A stretch of DNA of 64,000 nt from Cylindrobasidium torrendii FP15055 ss-10. Its lineage: Eukaryota; Basidiomycota; Agaricomycetes; Agaricales; Physalacriaceae. The first letter of the stretch is position 1; each line of letters begins with the position of its first letter. A program made the position numbers and the translations under genes. The DNA is taken from positions 1 to 64,000 of the forward strand of contig KN880441.1 of assembly GCA_000934385.1 (NCBI GenBank), given 5' to 3'. The notes under the pieces were generated by a model, which had not been told where the DNA came from, made no database searches, and saw only the letters and a list, made by a program, of their open reading frames with translations. Below, one piece after another: positions 34,527 to 46,446 of the stretch.

Positions 34527-36335
34527 ATGGACATCTCCTCCTCCTCCTCCTCCTCTTCTTCGTGTTCGTTACGAATGGTGAATCTGGATGCTACGTCTTT
34601 TACTGGCCGGGCTCCAGCACCAGCAAGTACAGGAGTATCAACGGTTCCAGCGGCAATACCAGCGGTCCAACAAGGATCATCCTCTTTAACTCTACCTCCT
34701 TCTCCTCTACCACCACCAGCAGCAAGGACAGAGTGCGACGCTATCCCGGCATCATGCGACCTGTGTCAGTTCAAATTCGAAAGGGAGAGGAATGCGGGGG
34801 CTGTTTCGAGGCATAAGGCTGGGAGGATATGTAGTGCGTTTATCTTCTTGCTTGCTTCACCCGTGCTGTAGCGACCTCGCTCGTCCGATTGCTTCTTGCT
34901 GCCTTGCTGCCTGTCCGTTTTCCTTCTCATGTCGTTTTGCTACTACTCATATCGTTTTCCTACTCATACCGTTTTCCTACTCATACCGCTTGCTTCAGCT
35001 CAAGTCATGGGCTTCACATTGCTTCTACACTCATACCGCTTCCTAATTCCTTCCCCTCCCTGCACCAAACCAAACCAGACCAGATTGACTGACGAGCCCA
35101 TGTAACAGAAGACCGCCAGAACGCACTGGCGTATCTCCGGCAGACGGCGTCGGATAGCTGTCCCATACCCGCTGAATCTTCTACACCTGAGCCTACACCT
35201 GGACATGCAAGCAGACATATACCTACACCTGCAAGCGGCCATACACCTGCATCTGCACTCACATTTGGACCTATACCTGCGCCTGCCCCCACATTTGCGC
35301 CGCAAGCACCAACGACGCTGACGCACGCGGAGAGGGTACAGCTCAGAACGAGTCAGACGTATACGTTCCATGTCATGCCTGCCTCTGCCCCGCCGCCTTC
35401 GTCGCGGTATCGGCCTTTGCCTCTGCCAGGGTCTACGGATGCGACACAAACGCATACACACCAGAATGATTCTGCTTCGACTTCACCACAAACGCAAGCA
35501 ACGACTTCAAGTTCACCACAAACTTTACTACACCCCACCGCGTCCACACCTGCAACGCTACCTCATCATACAGCACCTACGACACTACATGTTACGACGT
35601 CCGTCGCAGCCCCACCGCATATCGTGCACTCACCGCGGACGTGCGAGTTCTGCGGGTACACCTTTGCGGCGGCGGCGACGCAGAGCAGTGTGGTGCGGCA
35701 CCAGCAAGGGGGGAGATGTCGTGCGTCTAGTCTTCTTCTTTCCTTTCCTCTCTGTTGCTTCGTTCTACCATCCCTTCCGTTTCCTGCTTCTTCCTGCGTA
35801 ACCCGAGAGCTTGCCCTTTCTCTTCCTTGCATGGTATCGAGACCTAGATTCCTTGCTTGACTGCTCTCCCCGCTTCCCAGAACGCAGAAGGTATCCTAAC
35901 TCAACCCTACACAGTATCCAAACGCGGCATCATACGCACCTCCTCGCGCACGAGCTCCTTCTGCTCTCTCTGCAAACTCCCGTTCCTCGAAGGGAACACG
36001 CCGTATTCGATTCGGCAGCACCAGGCGGGTGCGCGGTGTCGTGAGTACTTTGTTCTTTTGCTTTGCTTTCTCGAATTGCCCTTTTCGAATTGAATTTCCT
36101 CTTGGATTCGAATTTCTTCCTGGACTGGACTGGCTTTTCGTGTTGCCTCTCGATTTTGTACGGCTTGTGTCAATGCATCCTTTTGAGGTTCCTTCACCCC
36201 TCCCCTCCCCTCCTCTCTCGTCACTGCCTTGATACTAACACTCGTGATTTTTTGTACACAGGAGAACGACGAATGTGCGCCGTGGACGGGGACCGCAAGC
36301 AGAAAGAGAAAGGGGACGATGCTATGGAGGAGTGA
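34527..36335 (+). CDS. Protein with three C2HC zinc-knuckle-like modules, one per exon
   Basis: Four exons (34527-34833, 35109-35720, 35888-36040, 36262-36335) encode 381 residues. Each of the first three exons ends with a 26-residue module of identical spacing, C-x2-C-x3-F-x11-H-x2-G-x2-C, at residues 77-102, 281-306 and 332-357. Examples are CDLCQFKF...RHKAGRIC, CEFCGYTF...RHQQGGRC and CSLCKLPF...QHQAGARC. In all three an intron starts one base after the last Cys codon (phase 1). Four metal-ligand-like residues with fixed spacing suggest a zinc fold, perhaps binding nucleic acid (inference). Between modules the chain is Ser/Thr/Pro-rich, and the start has a run of nine Ser from a TCC repeat. 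The end is short and charged (KEKGDDAMEE). I recognise no named domain. Confidence 0.75.
34926..35000 (+). repeat. Intronic minisatellite
   Basis: Units close to CTACTCATACCGTTTTC occur about four times in the first intron of the C2HC-module gene, with a diverged further unit near 35026. Confidence 0.6.
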
Positions 36336-36799
36336 CCGTATGTACATGAGGACTAACAGACACCATTGTAATCGCTGTACATAACTCGTTTCGTCTGACC
36401 ATGACGGCCCTTTTCTCTACTTTCCCGTCTTGCAGTACTACTGATCATCCACTGTCTTTTCAATACCTCGACGTTCAACGTTCAATGTTCAACACTCATT
36501 GGGGACGGTGGGAGAGAGACGAGGTGCCTGCCAATGGTGTAGTCGAGCCACTGAGACAAAGGCAGGGTACAACATCGAAAAACGCGAAGAGCAGTCCAAT
36601 CCAATAAGTTAGGTTTAAATAAGAATGTATGTATCCAAGGCTAGTATGTAGTATGTAGAGTCCGTGTCCGTGTCCGTACATAACGAGGAAAGGAAGGGAG
36701 GATGTATGTATCAAGTAGCGGTATCAAGCAAAGCGACTGGCAGTACAGCACCACGCAGACAAAAACAACTTCAGCAATGAAGACACCGCAACGGCAACC
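36336..36799. other. 3' spacer between convergent genes
   Basis: About 460 bp with no gene. CCGTGTCCGTGTCCGT is a small repeat near 36660-36675. Confidence 0.4.
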
Positions 36800-39342
36800 T
36801 CAAAGCGTCCTTAACCCAGAAATAACAGACCCAATATTCCGCCTGTTCCAATGCCCAAGCGGGTGTGCAGGGACGTCTGTCTGCATCTGCATCTGCTCCT
36901 TTTTTGATGCTTTGCCATCCCGTGCCGTCCTTGCCGTCGTTTTCGCTGTTTCCGTCTTCGGTGCAGGTGCAGTCTGCGTTCCCGTCCCATCGCGACAGCT
37001 ACTCCTCATTCCGTTGTGAGAGCTAGTCTTCACTCCATCGCGAAAACTAGACTCAGACTTGGAGTTCGACACAGACGTGGACTCTTTGGACTCGGAATTC
37101 ATTTGAGAAGGCTGAGGAGGGCGCGGCAAAGACGGCCTCCGCCTCGCATCGTACACGGTCGGCGGCGTCGTAAGCAGGCCCAGCGGGACAAGGGACGTTC
37201 CCAATGTGCTCTGATGTGCCTTTGCCTTTGCCTGGCCCTCCGGTCTTGGTGGCGCCTGACCCTCTGGTCTTGGTGGCGCCTGACCCTCTGGTCTTGGAGG
37301 CGCCTGACCCTCCGGTCTTGGAGGCGCCTGACCCTCCGGTCTTGGAGGCGCCTGACCCTCTGGTCTTGACCTCGGAGTCAACTTGGAGTTTGGCATCGAC
37401 CTCGCCTCTGGGTTCTCCCGCGTCGCTGCTGCGTCCTTCCGCTTTGCGCTCCCTCCTACCCTCTCCGCCTCCGTCTCTGCCTTTTTCTCTCGCGAGTGCG
37501 ATGGCGGTCTTGGCGCTTGCTTTTGCTTCTGCCTCAAATCCGAGTTCGAACCTGGCTTCATCGCACCAGACGCCACCGCACCAGACTCCACCGCACGCAC
37601 ACCAGACGCCACCGCACTTGACTCTGATCCCAATTGCAAGGAAGTCTCCACCGCACCCACACCCAAAACAGGCCTCACCGCACGCCCAGACATACACACC
37701 TCCTCCCCTCTACCTCCTCCCAAGTTCATCCTAGGCCTGAACACGAACGCGCGCGTCGGGGGTCTCTCAGGGATTCTGAGGCCTGGGATAGCTGTAGTCG
37801 TTTTAGATGTCGGTGTTGAGGAGACGGAGAGCGGTGTGGAAATCAAGGGAGCTGGGGTCTTGAAACTAGGCGTTGTTGTTGAGGAGACGGAGAGTGGTGT
37901 GAAATTCGGTGAGGAGGGAATTGTGTCGGAGTGAGCAGCAGCAGCGCTTTTGCCGAAGACAGCACTTGCGCTCGTCTTGCCAACAGACGAAGCGCTCTTG
38001 CCGAAAGACGAAGCACTCTTGCCGAAAGACGAAGCACCCCCCGAAGAAATACTTCCTCTCCCACTTCCACCTCCAGAAGAGTATGAACCGCCAGAAGAGT
38101 ATGAACCGCCAGAAGAATATGAATCGCCAGAAGAGCATGAACCACTCGCACCCCCCACAACCCCAAACACCTCCTCGCCCAGCGTCCTAGCCAGCTTCGC
38201 CCCGCGCCCGCGGCGGCCCCGGACACGTGCCGGCGCCGGCGATGGTGCATATTGCGGCGCCGAGTGTTGTTTCTTTTGGTTGGGTGGTGAGTTGTAGTCG
38301 TGTCGCTGTGGATGTTTGGCGCCAAGGCCAAAGTTGAGTGGGTGTCGGTTGTATGCAGATGCCAATGGTGGTAATGCAGATGCCGAGGTAGATGCAGATG
38401 CCAATGGTGGTAATGCAAATCCAGACGGCCCTCTAGCGGAAAGACGAAATGCAGACAAGGAGGAAGGGCAAGGGTCGGGCGCTGCTTCGGCGAAATGGAT
38501 GGAAGAGCCTGCGTCGTCGAATATGTCGTCTTCGTATGCATTATCGAGGGAAGCTGCAGAGTCGTCTTCATATCCATCGTCTTCGTACCCTCCATCTTTG
38601 TATCCGTCGTCTTCGTATGCATCTTCGAAAAAGGCTTGCGATGCATCCGGGAACGCGCCGTATTCGTTGTCCACAAAAGCACCCCCGTTCCCACGTTCAT
38701 GCCCAAATCCGTGTCCGTGTCCGTGTCCGAGTCCATGCCCGCGCCAATCCTTGCAAGGCTGCCGAACATCGGGAGCAGCAGCGAACGCCATGGAGCTGAG
38801 GTCCGAGTCTGCATCGTCGCCCACTATGCACTCTTCCTCCTCTTCCTCCCCATCGTCTTTTCTTGCGTCTTCCTCGTCTTCTCTTGCGTCCCCATTGTCT
38901 TGTCTTGCGTCCCCATCGTCTTCAAAGTCCTGCTCGATGTCCATCTGTTGAGGCCATGCAGTACCGGTCTTTCTGTAGCTGTAATGCGCGCCAGAAACAT
39001 GTTCAGGACCAGGCTCGTGTTCGGGGTAGTAAAAGCGCGTTACTGCAATGCATATGTATAAGCGGTAGGACTTCTTCGAGGGCAGAAGGTAGAGGGTAGA
39101 GGGCAGGGTGTGGATGACGGTGTAAGAGGACTCGGAAGTCGGTGTAGGAAGGACGTCGGTGCGTATGACGGTGTAGACAAGTGGATGAAAGAATAGAGAA
39201 CTGGCCGCTGCGTACCTCCTTCATCTTCACCCTCAAAACCATGTCCTAAACCTGAACCGCTCTCGGTTTCTCTTTCTCCAGAGTAATGTCTTGCTTTTTC
39301 TTCGTTGGAACGACTTGGCGCAGATCCACGACCCCGTCCCAT
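36800..39342 (-). CDS. Large low-complexity, probably disordered protein
   Basis: Two exons (39342-39216 and 39042-36800; 173 bp intron, phase 1) encode about 789 residues. Exon 1 starts MGRGRGSAPSRSNEEKARHY. The splice gives EDEGVTRFYYPEHEPGPEHV, a more structured patch with YSYRKTGTAWPQQ. Then come an acidic block, a Gly/His run (GHGLGHGHGHGFGHERG), DGYEDD repeats and a YSSGG repeat. A segment with FVFRPRMNLGGGRGE follows, then five tandem RPEGQAPP units plus a partial sixth and a basic Ser-rich tail. I recognise no domain. The composition resembles an RNA-binding or scaffold protein with disordered repeats (inference). An ATG at 39567 would add 75 residues but is less likely. Confidence 0.62.
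37230..37376. repeat. 24 bp tandem repeat encoding RPEGQAPP
   Basis: About six units of a 24 bp repeat (GGTCTTGGNGGCGCCTGACC core) lie in frame in the large disordered-protein gene. Units differ mainly at one position (GGTGGC/GGAGGC). Confidence 0.85.
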
Positions 39343-40927
39343 CGTCTCCGTCTCAAGACCAGGCGCAAGCGCAAGAACTGGCGCAAAAATCAACGACTCG
39401 GCGACACGACGCTCAGCGACCCGGTGAAAAGCAGGCCAACGAATCCAGCGAACAACAGGGCCAAGAACACGACCAGAACAAAGAAGGAACCAAAACACCC
39501 CGGCGCGGGGTGCCCATCGTCGTGCTTTTATAAGTCGAAACCGTGGAGTTGTCGAGATGGTGATCATCGATCACCGCGCGCCACGCGCCGCCCATCATCA
39601 TGCATGGACTACGGTATGGTCTGCAGAGGGTCTGCATAGTACATACATACAGGACTACGGTTGTTGCATACAGGACTAGTGTTGCATGCAGGACTACATA
39701 CTGTTGCATGCAGGACTGCTGCCAATGCATGCAATCACCGCAACGTGCCTACTCGGTCTTGCTCTAATGCTTCTGTGTTCTACATGGCCTCTCCTCTCGA
39801 GCCTTAATGCGCTTTCCTCTCAAGGAACTGCTTTCGAAAGAGCCAGGCAGGCGCTCGTCAACGTTCAACTCCCACACCAATTAAATTGTTCGGAATCATA
39901 CCTTATCCAAACTCCAGAATCCACGCCACCCACTATACAAACAATCAATGGATCATGGCCTCCTCGTGGTTTCTCCTGATGCGAGGGCTGCGCTGCCCGT
40001 AACTGAGGTCATGCACATTGCTCTGTGTGCGCGCGTCTTGTGTGCATTGCCACTGTGCAAGAAGGTTGCTCGTGTGCGCGAGAGTCACAGTACGCGGTGC
40101 GCGCAACTTACAGCCCACTGAGTACGCTAAGTTGGTTCACCACATTATTGCATTGTGCAGCATTGGACGTGCTGGTGTTGATGCTGACTGTGCAGTCTAA
40201 CCTCCAAATGCAAGTACTCGCAGCATAGGTACTTACCGCCGGCGCAATACATAGTAGCAGAGCACCACGCCGAATCCGAGTCCCGGACAATTCTGAGCAC
40301 GCGTTCAAGGTCCCCGTTGTGGGTCCATATGCCGCGCCGGTGTATGGCTTGGTTTGCGCTCAGTACGATGCTGCTTGTTCTTACTACTCTTCTATTTTTT
40401 CTTACATAATTTCGTGTGGTCCAGCACGATATTACTCACAACGTCTGAGAGTAGCATGTTGAACGCCTGCGAGACCTCAGACAATGAGAGCTCTCTCCAC
40501 CACAGTATGCGTAAGCGCAAGCGAAAAAGAGCCTCAAGGTCACTTGGTATACCACAACGTATTGTCATTTCTGTTTTGCTGTATACGGCCTTATATCGAT
40601 ACCTCCTGCTACTACCAAAACGAGCCAAATTTGATCCGCTCTGCGCCTCTGATCCGCTCCCGCCTTGCCGCTTGCGCCTTTGATGATCCGCCCCGCCCCT
40701 CGATCGCGCACTTCACCATTACTCGTGGTCAGCGCTTCAGCGGCTGAAGTGAATCTTACGTGCACGCCCTCATGTCAAATACCTCCGGCGCATCCATCCG
40801 TTCCCAGACCACACCCAGGCATGACGAATAGCAGGCCGTTCATTGGTGGTATAAAGGACGCTGTCTAGACTCTGTTGCTCGTACTAGCCTCTAGGCCTAC
40901 TTGAACCGTGAACGAGCGCTTGTCAGC
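39343..40927. other. Intergenic with small repeats
   Basis: A tandem array near 39650-39720 has units like TGTTGCATGCAGGACTA. A minus-strand frame at about 40392-40628 (GIPSDLEALFRLRLRILWWR) looks protein-like but has no partner exons. No gene is called. Confidence 0.4.
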
Positions 40928-42481
40928 ATGAACCTCAACCTCAAGCTCCTCACCTCCCTCCTCATCCCCTTCCTTGGCTTTGCGGCGTTTCGCGCTTTGA
41001 ATCACAACAACAATAACCTCGGCAGCAACAACAAGTTCACAGGAGAAGGAAACAGCATGGCAGTACAGCACGCGATGGCAGCAGACGCAGCGATGCAGAG
41101 GAGCATGTTTAGCGATGCGGGGGTGCTTGTGGATGTGGATAGGATTCGGTGCGTTTGCTCTTTCCTTCCCTCTTCTTTTGCTTTGGTCTGCTACTGCATA
41201 CCGAGTTTGTTCTTCACTCCTACGCTTGCGCTTGGACGAATCTTGCGTTCCCTCCCTACCCTTCCTTCACACTATACCCGAGCATCCACCCTTTCCTTCC
41301 CCTCCTACCTTCCGCGCATCCACTACCTCCCTTCCGCGCACCCACGCTATACCCAAAACCCCAACCCCGTCATAGCAAGACACTCACTATACGCATTGTG
41401 CAGAACGATAGCAGAAGTCCCCCGCCCCGCGTCCGCCGCCGCCAAAACGGGCTGGGCCATGGCGTGGATGCACCTCGTCATCTGGAATTCGTGGAAGGCG
41501 GCGTATTTTCACGCTTCTGCTTTCAGCGCCTCTACTCAAGGGCAAGATGCGAACAAAGCTCAAGGTACTGCATACACGAAAGACCATACTGCGAATACTG
41601 AAACGCAAGGGCATAGGAAGTCAAGGTGACTTTGAAAACTACAAAATATACGCGCGCGAAGCCATCAAGTTCCTCGTCGACCACCACGATGCGGAGGAAG
41701 AGACGCTGTTCCCGAGGCTGGAGGAGCGCATGCCGGGGTGTATGAAGGCGAATGAGGAGCAGCATCAGAGTTTTTTGGGCGAGGTGCGTTGCGTCTTTTC
41801 TGTCTTTGTTGCGTGTTGCGTATTGCGGATTGCGGATTGTGTTTCTACGGATTGCGAATTGCCTTGTTGCGGACCGCCCTGCTGCCTATTACCTTCCCAC
41901 CCCATCTTAACTACCTAAATGCTGACGGAGTATCGCAGCTCGGCACCCTATACACATACATCCAAACCGCAACACCCTCCACATTCGACGCGTCCGTCTT
42001 TCGTTCGCAGGTGCACTTCCTCCCTCCTACCCCTCGCACCAGCTGCTAACATAACACACTCCCACCTTTAGATGGACGCCATCCTCCCTCCGCTCATGGC
42101 GCACCTCGCCTCCGAACTCGACACCCTCTCTCCTTCCCTCCTCTCCGCCTCCTCCGCCACCTCCGGCTTCTCGGAAGAAGAGTTAACCGAAATCAACCTC
42201 GCCACGCACAAATCCCAACAATCCCGCTCGCCAAGCAACATCGCGCTCCCGCTCGTGATGCAGAGCCTGCCCCCCGGGTGCGCCTTCCCCCCCGCGCCTG
42301 GGTTCGTGAAGAGCGTGGTGGGTCCGTGGATGGTGTATTGGAAGTATAGGGCGGTGTGGAAGGTGCGTTCTTTTGCTTGTCTGCTCGTTCGTGTGCTTTG
42401 TGAAGGAAGGAGACGCTGATGTGTTTGGCAGTATACGGCGTACCCGTGGACGTGGGAGGTTGTCGTTCCGGCTCCTCAGTA
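40928..42481 (+). CDS. Membrane-anchored hemerythrin-like (HHE) protein
   Basis: Six exons (40928-41148, 41404-41564, 41626-41783, 41939-42010, 42072-42362, 42431-42481) join in phase to give 317 residues. The N-terminus LLTSLLIPFLGFAAFRAL is a signal or anchor segment. The hemerythrin-type bundle follows: AWMHLVIWNSWKAA, FLVDHHDAEEETLFPRLEER, KANEEQHQSFLGE and LPPLMAHLASELDTL. Its His and Glu residues are placed as in di-iron HHE domains, which bind O2, NO or iron. The C-terminal part contains ALPLVMQSLPPG and ends YTAYPWTWEVVVPAPQ. Similar proteins are common in fungi and of unknown role. The first intron is long (255 bp) and C-rich; the others are 56-155 bp. Confidence 0.82.
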
Positions 42482-43911
42482 ATCATCATCGTGATTTCGT
42501 GGTGTTTTGTGTTTGTGTTTATGGTATTCTGTTGGATCTTGGTGTCAGTGTCGTATCATTCGAGGGAGAGACGTGTGGGTTCGATGTCGAGCTCGTCCTC
42601 AGTCTCTGTCAATGTCATACATATATGTATGTGGTTGGTTTTCTGGCGTTATCCCTTCACGTCAATCAGTCTCAAGTTGTTCTGCGCGTTCTGAGGACAT
42701 TCAAGGCATCCATCGCCTACTTAGATGAAGTTGTATCTCTCATCCGCTTTCACTCACTGCTTCGACTCCCACTCCGTAAAATGAAGGTCATGTCAGTAGA
42801 TTGAGAGGTATACTGAATACCGACACGGATTCCATCGTACCATCCCTCAGGTTCCATCTCAGCTCGTACACCACCGTACCACGAAGTCCAAGTCCAAGTC
42901 AATGCAAAAAAAGCACAATACGATGAGTGCGTCGAGAGCCCGAGAATGCAAGGGCGGCTCGGCGACACCGTGGAAAGCGCACCCTCCGTCGCTGCATGAG
43001 CATGCAGAACCTATCCCTGGATATAGAACGTCGCTGTATCATGTAGTTCTTTCTTTCTTTCTTTGCGCGTTAAGCGTTCCACCCTGAATGTTCTTTGTGA
43101 GTATGTCTTGTCCTGTCCCGTTCCGCGGTCGAAATGGCTTGCTGTTAAAATGCAAGATAGTACTCAGTAGTACCCATGCCCACGGATACATCGAAGCCTG
43201 TTTCCTATAAAATAAACATATCTCAGTAGTAGTAGTGTCATGAACCGCCCGGTATATCGCTGCACCCAAGACTCCTGACCTGTACCACCTCAGCACAATC
43301 GTATTCGACTCTCTGGTAGGGTGTGTACACGCACTAGCACCCAATTCAATTCAACTCAACGAGAGTGGTATGTAAATAGTATGTATATTCGACTTGCTAC
43401 TGCGACTTTCGACTTGCTACTGCGACTACTTAGCCTTGCTACTGCGACTACCACTTAGCCTTGTCAATGGGGAAACACAATTCTCACTTGTCACTTCAGA
43501 GTGAGTGAGGTCCAACCCCGCCTGCCGACTCGCCATGGGTCCAACCCCGCCTCAGGATTCATCGGCATCGTCAACGTGAACCTTTCCCTGGTGCTGAGTC
43601 CTGACTTTTGAATCGCAACCTCACGACTCAGATACACACTGAATTCATGGCATGGGCACAAGCGAGAGCTTTCATATCCATACCAATACTTCTAGTACGT
43701 ACTGTATATTCTATTTCTCCTCTACATACATACATACATAGCGCACTTGCTTCTTTGCTCTGCTCCCATACTACCTCTTCAGCCCATCTTTGGGCTCTCG
43801 TTTTCGTACATGCTTTGTGGTACATGGTCTTCGTCTCCACACTCCCCCACCTCGTCTTCTCCGTCACTCCCCCGCATCATCTTCTCTACCACTCCATCCA
43901 CCCCTTACACC
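42482..43911. other. Intergenic, no gene seen
   Basis: About 1.4 kb. It contains a diverged tandem repeat near 43385-43460 (ACTTGCTACTGCGACT units), a duplicated GGTCCAACCCCGCCT at 43510-43550 and an ACATACATACATAC run near 43726-43740. Confidence 0.4.
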
Positions 43912-46446
43912 TCACACCTCCCCATCCCTAATCCACTTCGCATGCTGCCTAACAAGCTCCCCCACAATATCCTCCTCAATCTCCCTCTCCGGGTTCGCCG
44001 CAAGATCGATGCGCAGCCATTTGTCGATGAACTTGGGTTCTTCTTTGCCAGCAGCAGCTCCTACACTGCCCGCTATGTCGGCCTTGCCAGCTGCTCCTAC
44101 GCTGCCTGCCCCTGCCTTTCCAGCAGGTGCTTCTGCTTCTGCTCCTCCTGCACTGCCAGCAACAGCTTCGCTTTCGCCGGCCTGCGCCGCCCCCGCCCGC
44201 TCAACAAACACAACCTCAAACTTCCTCCTATTCAGATCGTTCCCAATCACGACCTGGTGCCCGTACCGCTCCAGCGCGGCATGCGCCTTTGGGATGAGGA
44301 GCGCAGGGTCTGTTTCTAGCTGTGGATGAGGCCGTTAGGTACTAGAATGACACGGAAGGAGGAGGAATGGAACTGGAACTGAAGAGTACTGGAAACGAAG
44401 AGGCGATATGGATGGGGTGTGAGTGCAGGAGAATCGGGAGCATGCATGGCAAGCAGACAGCACGACGCGCAAAGAAAAGCGCCCCACGCAAAGAAAACCA
44501 GCACACACGCAAAGTACCACGCAGCACCACGCAGCACCCACACAAAGAAACCAGAACGCAAAGAAGAACGAACCTTAAACGAAACAATATACCCCTCATC
44601 CGCCCACTCGTCCACCATCGTCTTCAGGATCTTCGGCACTTGGTCCATCTCAATAAGCAGGCTGCCTTTTCCGGATTGGATCTTGTGTTCGCTCTGTAGA
44701 GATGGGGACGGATGTTAGCTGTATGCGTGGATGCAAGCGTGGCAAACAAGCGCAAGAAGAAAACCACCCCCGAGCTCGAAAAACCCTAAAAAGACCCCGC
44801 TCGAAAACTCAAACGCTCCAAACGCTCGAAAAAACCCGCAAAAAACCACAACCGCGCAAAAAACCAAAAAAACCGCAAAAAAAACACAACTCACCATCCT
44901 CCCCCCAGGCACATAAAAATCACTCACCGCCGCAGCCAAATACCACAACCCCCGCCTCCCCAGCACCGCGCTCATCTCCTTCGACACCGCCCTCAGCATC
45001 CACAAATAGTCGTTCACCGTCACAAAGGTCAGCGTGAGGAGCGTACCCGCGGCTTGGACGGATTTGTAGGTGGAGAGGACGAGCGTGAGGTGTGGGAGTG
45101 AGGAGGGGGTTACGGATATTGTTGAGGTGGTTGGGGTGGTGGGGGCGGTAGAGGCGGCATTGCTAGATGTTGTTTTTGCAGTGGCATCAGCGGAAGGCGC
45201 ATCAGACGAAGCGGTTGAAGCGGCATCGGCGGCGGCATTGCCAGATGTTGTTTTTGCAGTGGCATCGGCATCAGCGGCGGTATTCGAGGCAGCAGCAGGA
45301 ACAACCTCCAACAAATCCAAAAACGGGTTCGTCGAATGACTGTAGTGCCGGCTGAACGGCTGGAGGCTGAACTGCCGGTGCATGAAGATGACGGCGTAGC
45401 CCGCTTTGAGGAAGTATTCGGCGGAGGTTGCGCCTCGGGTGCCTGTGTGGGTGTAGTGGTGAGTATGGGGGAGGGAGGGAGGGAAGTGCATGCAGGTGAG
45501 CAAGGTGTGAGTGTAGGTAAGTAAATGAGGAGGGAGAAGTCGGGGGCGAGAGAGGTCAACAGAGAGGTCAACAGAAAGGATAGGTAAGGTTAAGAGCTCG
45601 TACGGTACGAGATTTTGTTGAAGCGCGGAACAAACATTGGGATGGAACGTCAATTGGATGCGACGAGGCTTGCTGGATTCGGGGAGCGAAAGGCATTCTC
45701 GAAGAAGGAGAAGCATTGTCGCAGAAGGAGAAAAAGAGAGGAAGGGAGAGGAGAGAACGTACCAGCACTGAAGTTATCCAGAAACCGGACCCTGTGGATG
45801 TATGCGTTAGCTCTTCTTCTTCACACCACACAAAAACAAAGAGAAGGGGGACAAGGGGAAGGGAAGGGAAAGGTGAATGCACAGCGCTGGCGCTAGCGGC
45901 AAAGACGCCCAGACGCGACGCAAGCATGTAGGGAAGTACGAAAATGCATGTAAGGAAGCACATAGCAAGCATGTAGAAAGGCACATAGCACATAGCACGC
46001 ACGAAGGAAAGGGAAAGAGGACTCACACATTGACCTCGAGAGGGACCGTCGTTCCACCGCTCTATGCTTGTCAGCTTTCGTTCTGTCTTTCGGAATGTAG
46101 GGATGGATGGAATGGATGGGGGAGCAATAGGGATGGGCGCAGGGATGGAATGAACACAATTGGATGGGGCGGGGCATGGGACGTAGGAATGGGCATTGGA
46201 ATGGGACGTATAGGACGTATGGGCAGAATGGGATGGGAAGCTGGGTGGGACAAAGCACAACCCGTGTCTTCGTACAGTACAACGGATTCGAATGCACAAA
46301 TGCACACGTACCGTAACCAAAACGACATTCCGCCCTGCATCGCGCTGCCGCCTCACAAACTCCCGCACGCGCCGCACCTCCGCGTCGAGCGACGCCGGCT
46401 TGCCCTGTGTTGCGAAGTACGTTTCGGCGGAGAAGGGTTCGGACAT
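43912..46446 (-). CDS. CAB2: Phosphopantothenoylcysteine synthetase (coenzyme A biosynthesis)
   Basis: This enzyme couples 4'-phosphopantothenate with cysteine, the second step of CoA synthesis, in the cytosol. Exon 1 (46446 to about 46310) encodes [18 protein letters not shown] to NVVLVT. The next exons give [21 protein letters not shown] and [20 protein letters not shown]. These are the hallmark nucleotide and phosphopantothenate blocks. Later segments are [69 protein letters not shown] and [13 protein letters not shown], ending [10 protein letters not shown] with TGA at 43912-43914. Two Ala/Thr/Ser-rich inserts (about 45110-45310, and after VFVERAG) are unusual for the family. Introns of 40 bp to about 200 bp are scattered through it. 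A dead copy of exon 1 and promoter lies at 50640-51370. Confidence 0.9.

Noticed and set aside
36800..38944. Gene start at ATG 38944
   Set aside because: The frame upstream of it stays open and protein-like (AHYSYRKTGTAWPQQ) back to an acceptor at 39043, so this Met is internal.
37016..38951. Several long plus-strand frames over the low-complexity gene
   Set aside because: They are mirror frames created by the 24 bp and GAN-rich repeats; only the minus frame is continuous and splices to a sensible first exon.
39343..39567. Upstream ATG for the low-complexity protein
   Set aside because: It adds 75 residues rich in Arg/Trp with no conserved look; the ATG at 39342 fits the charged start of the protein better.
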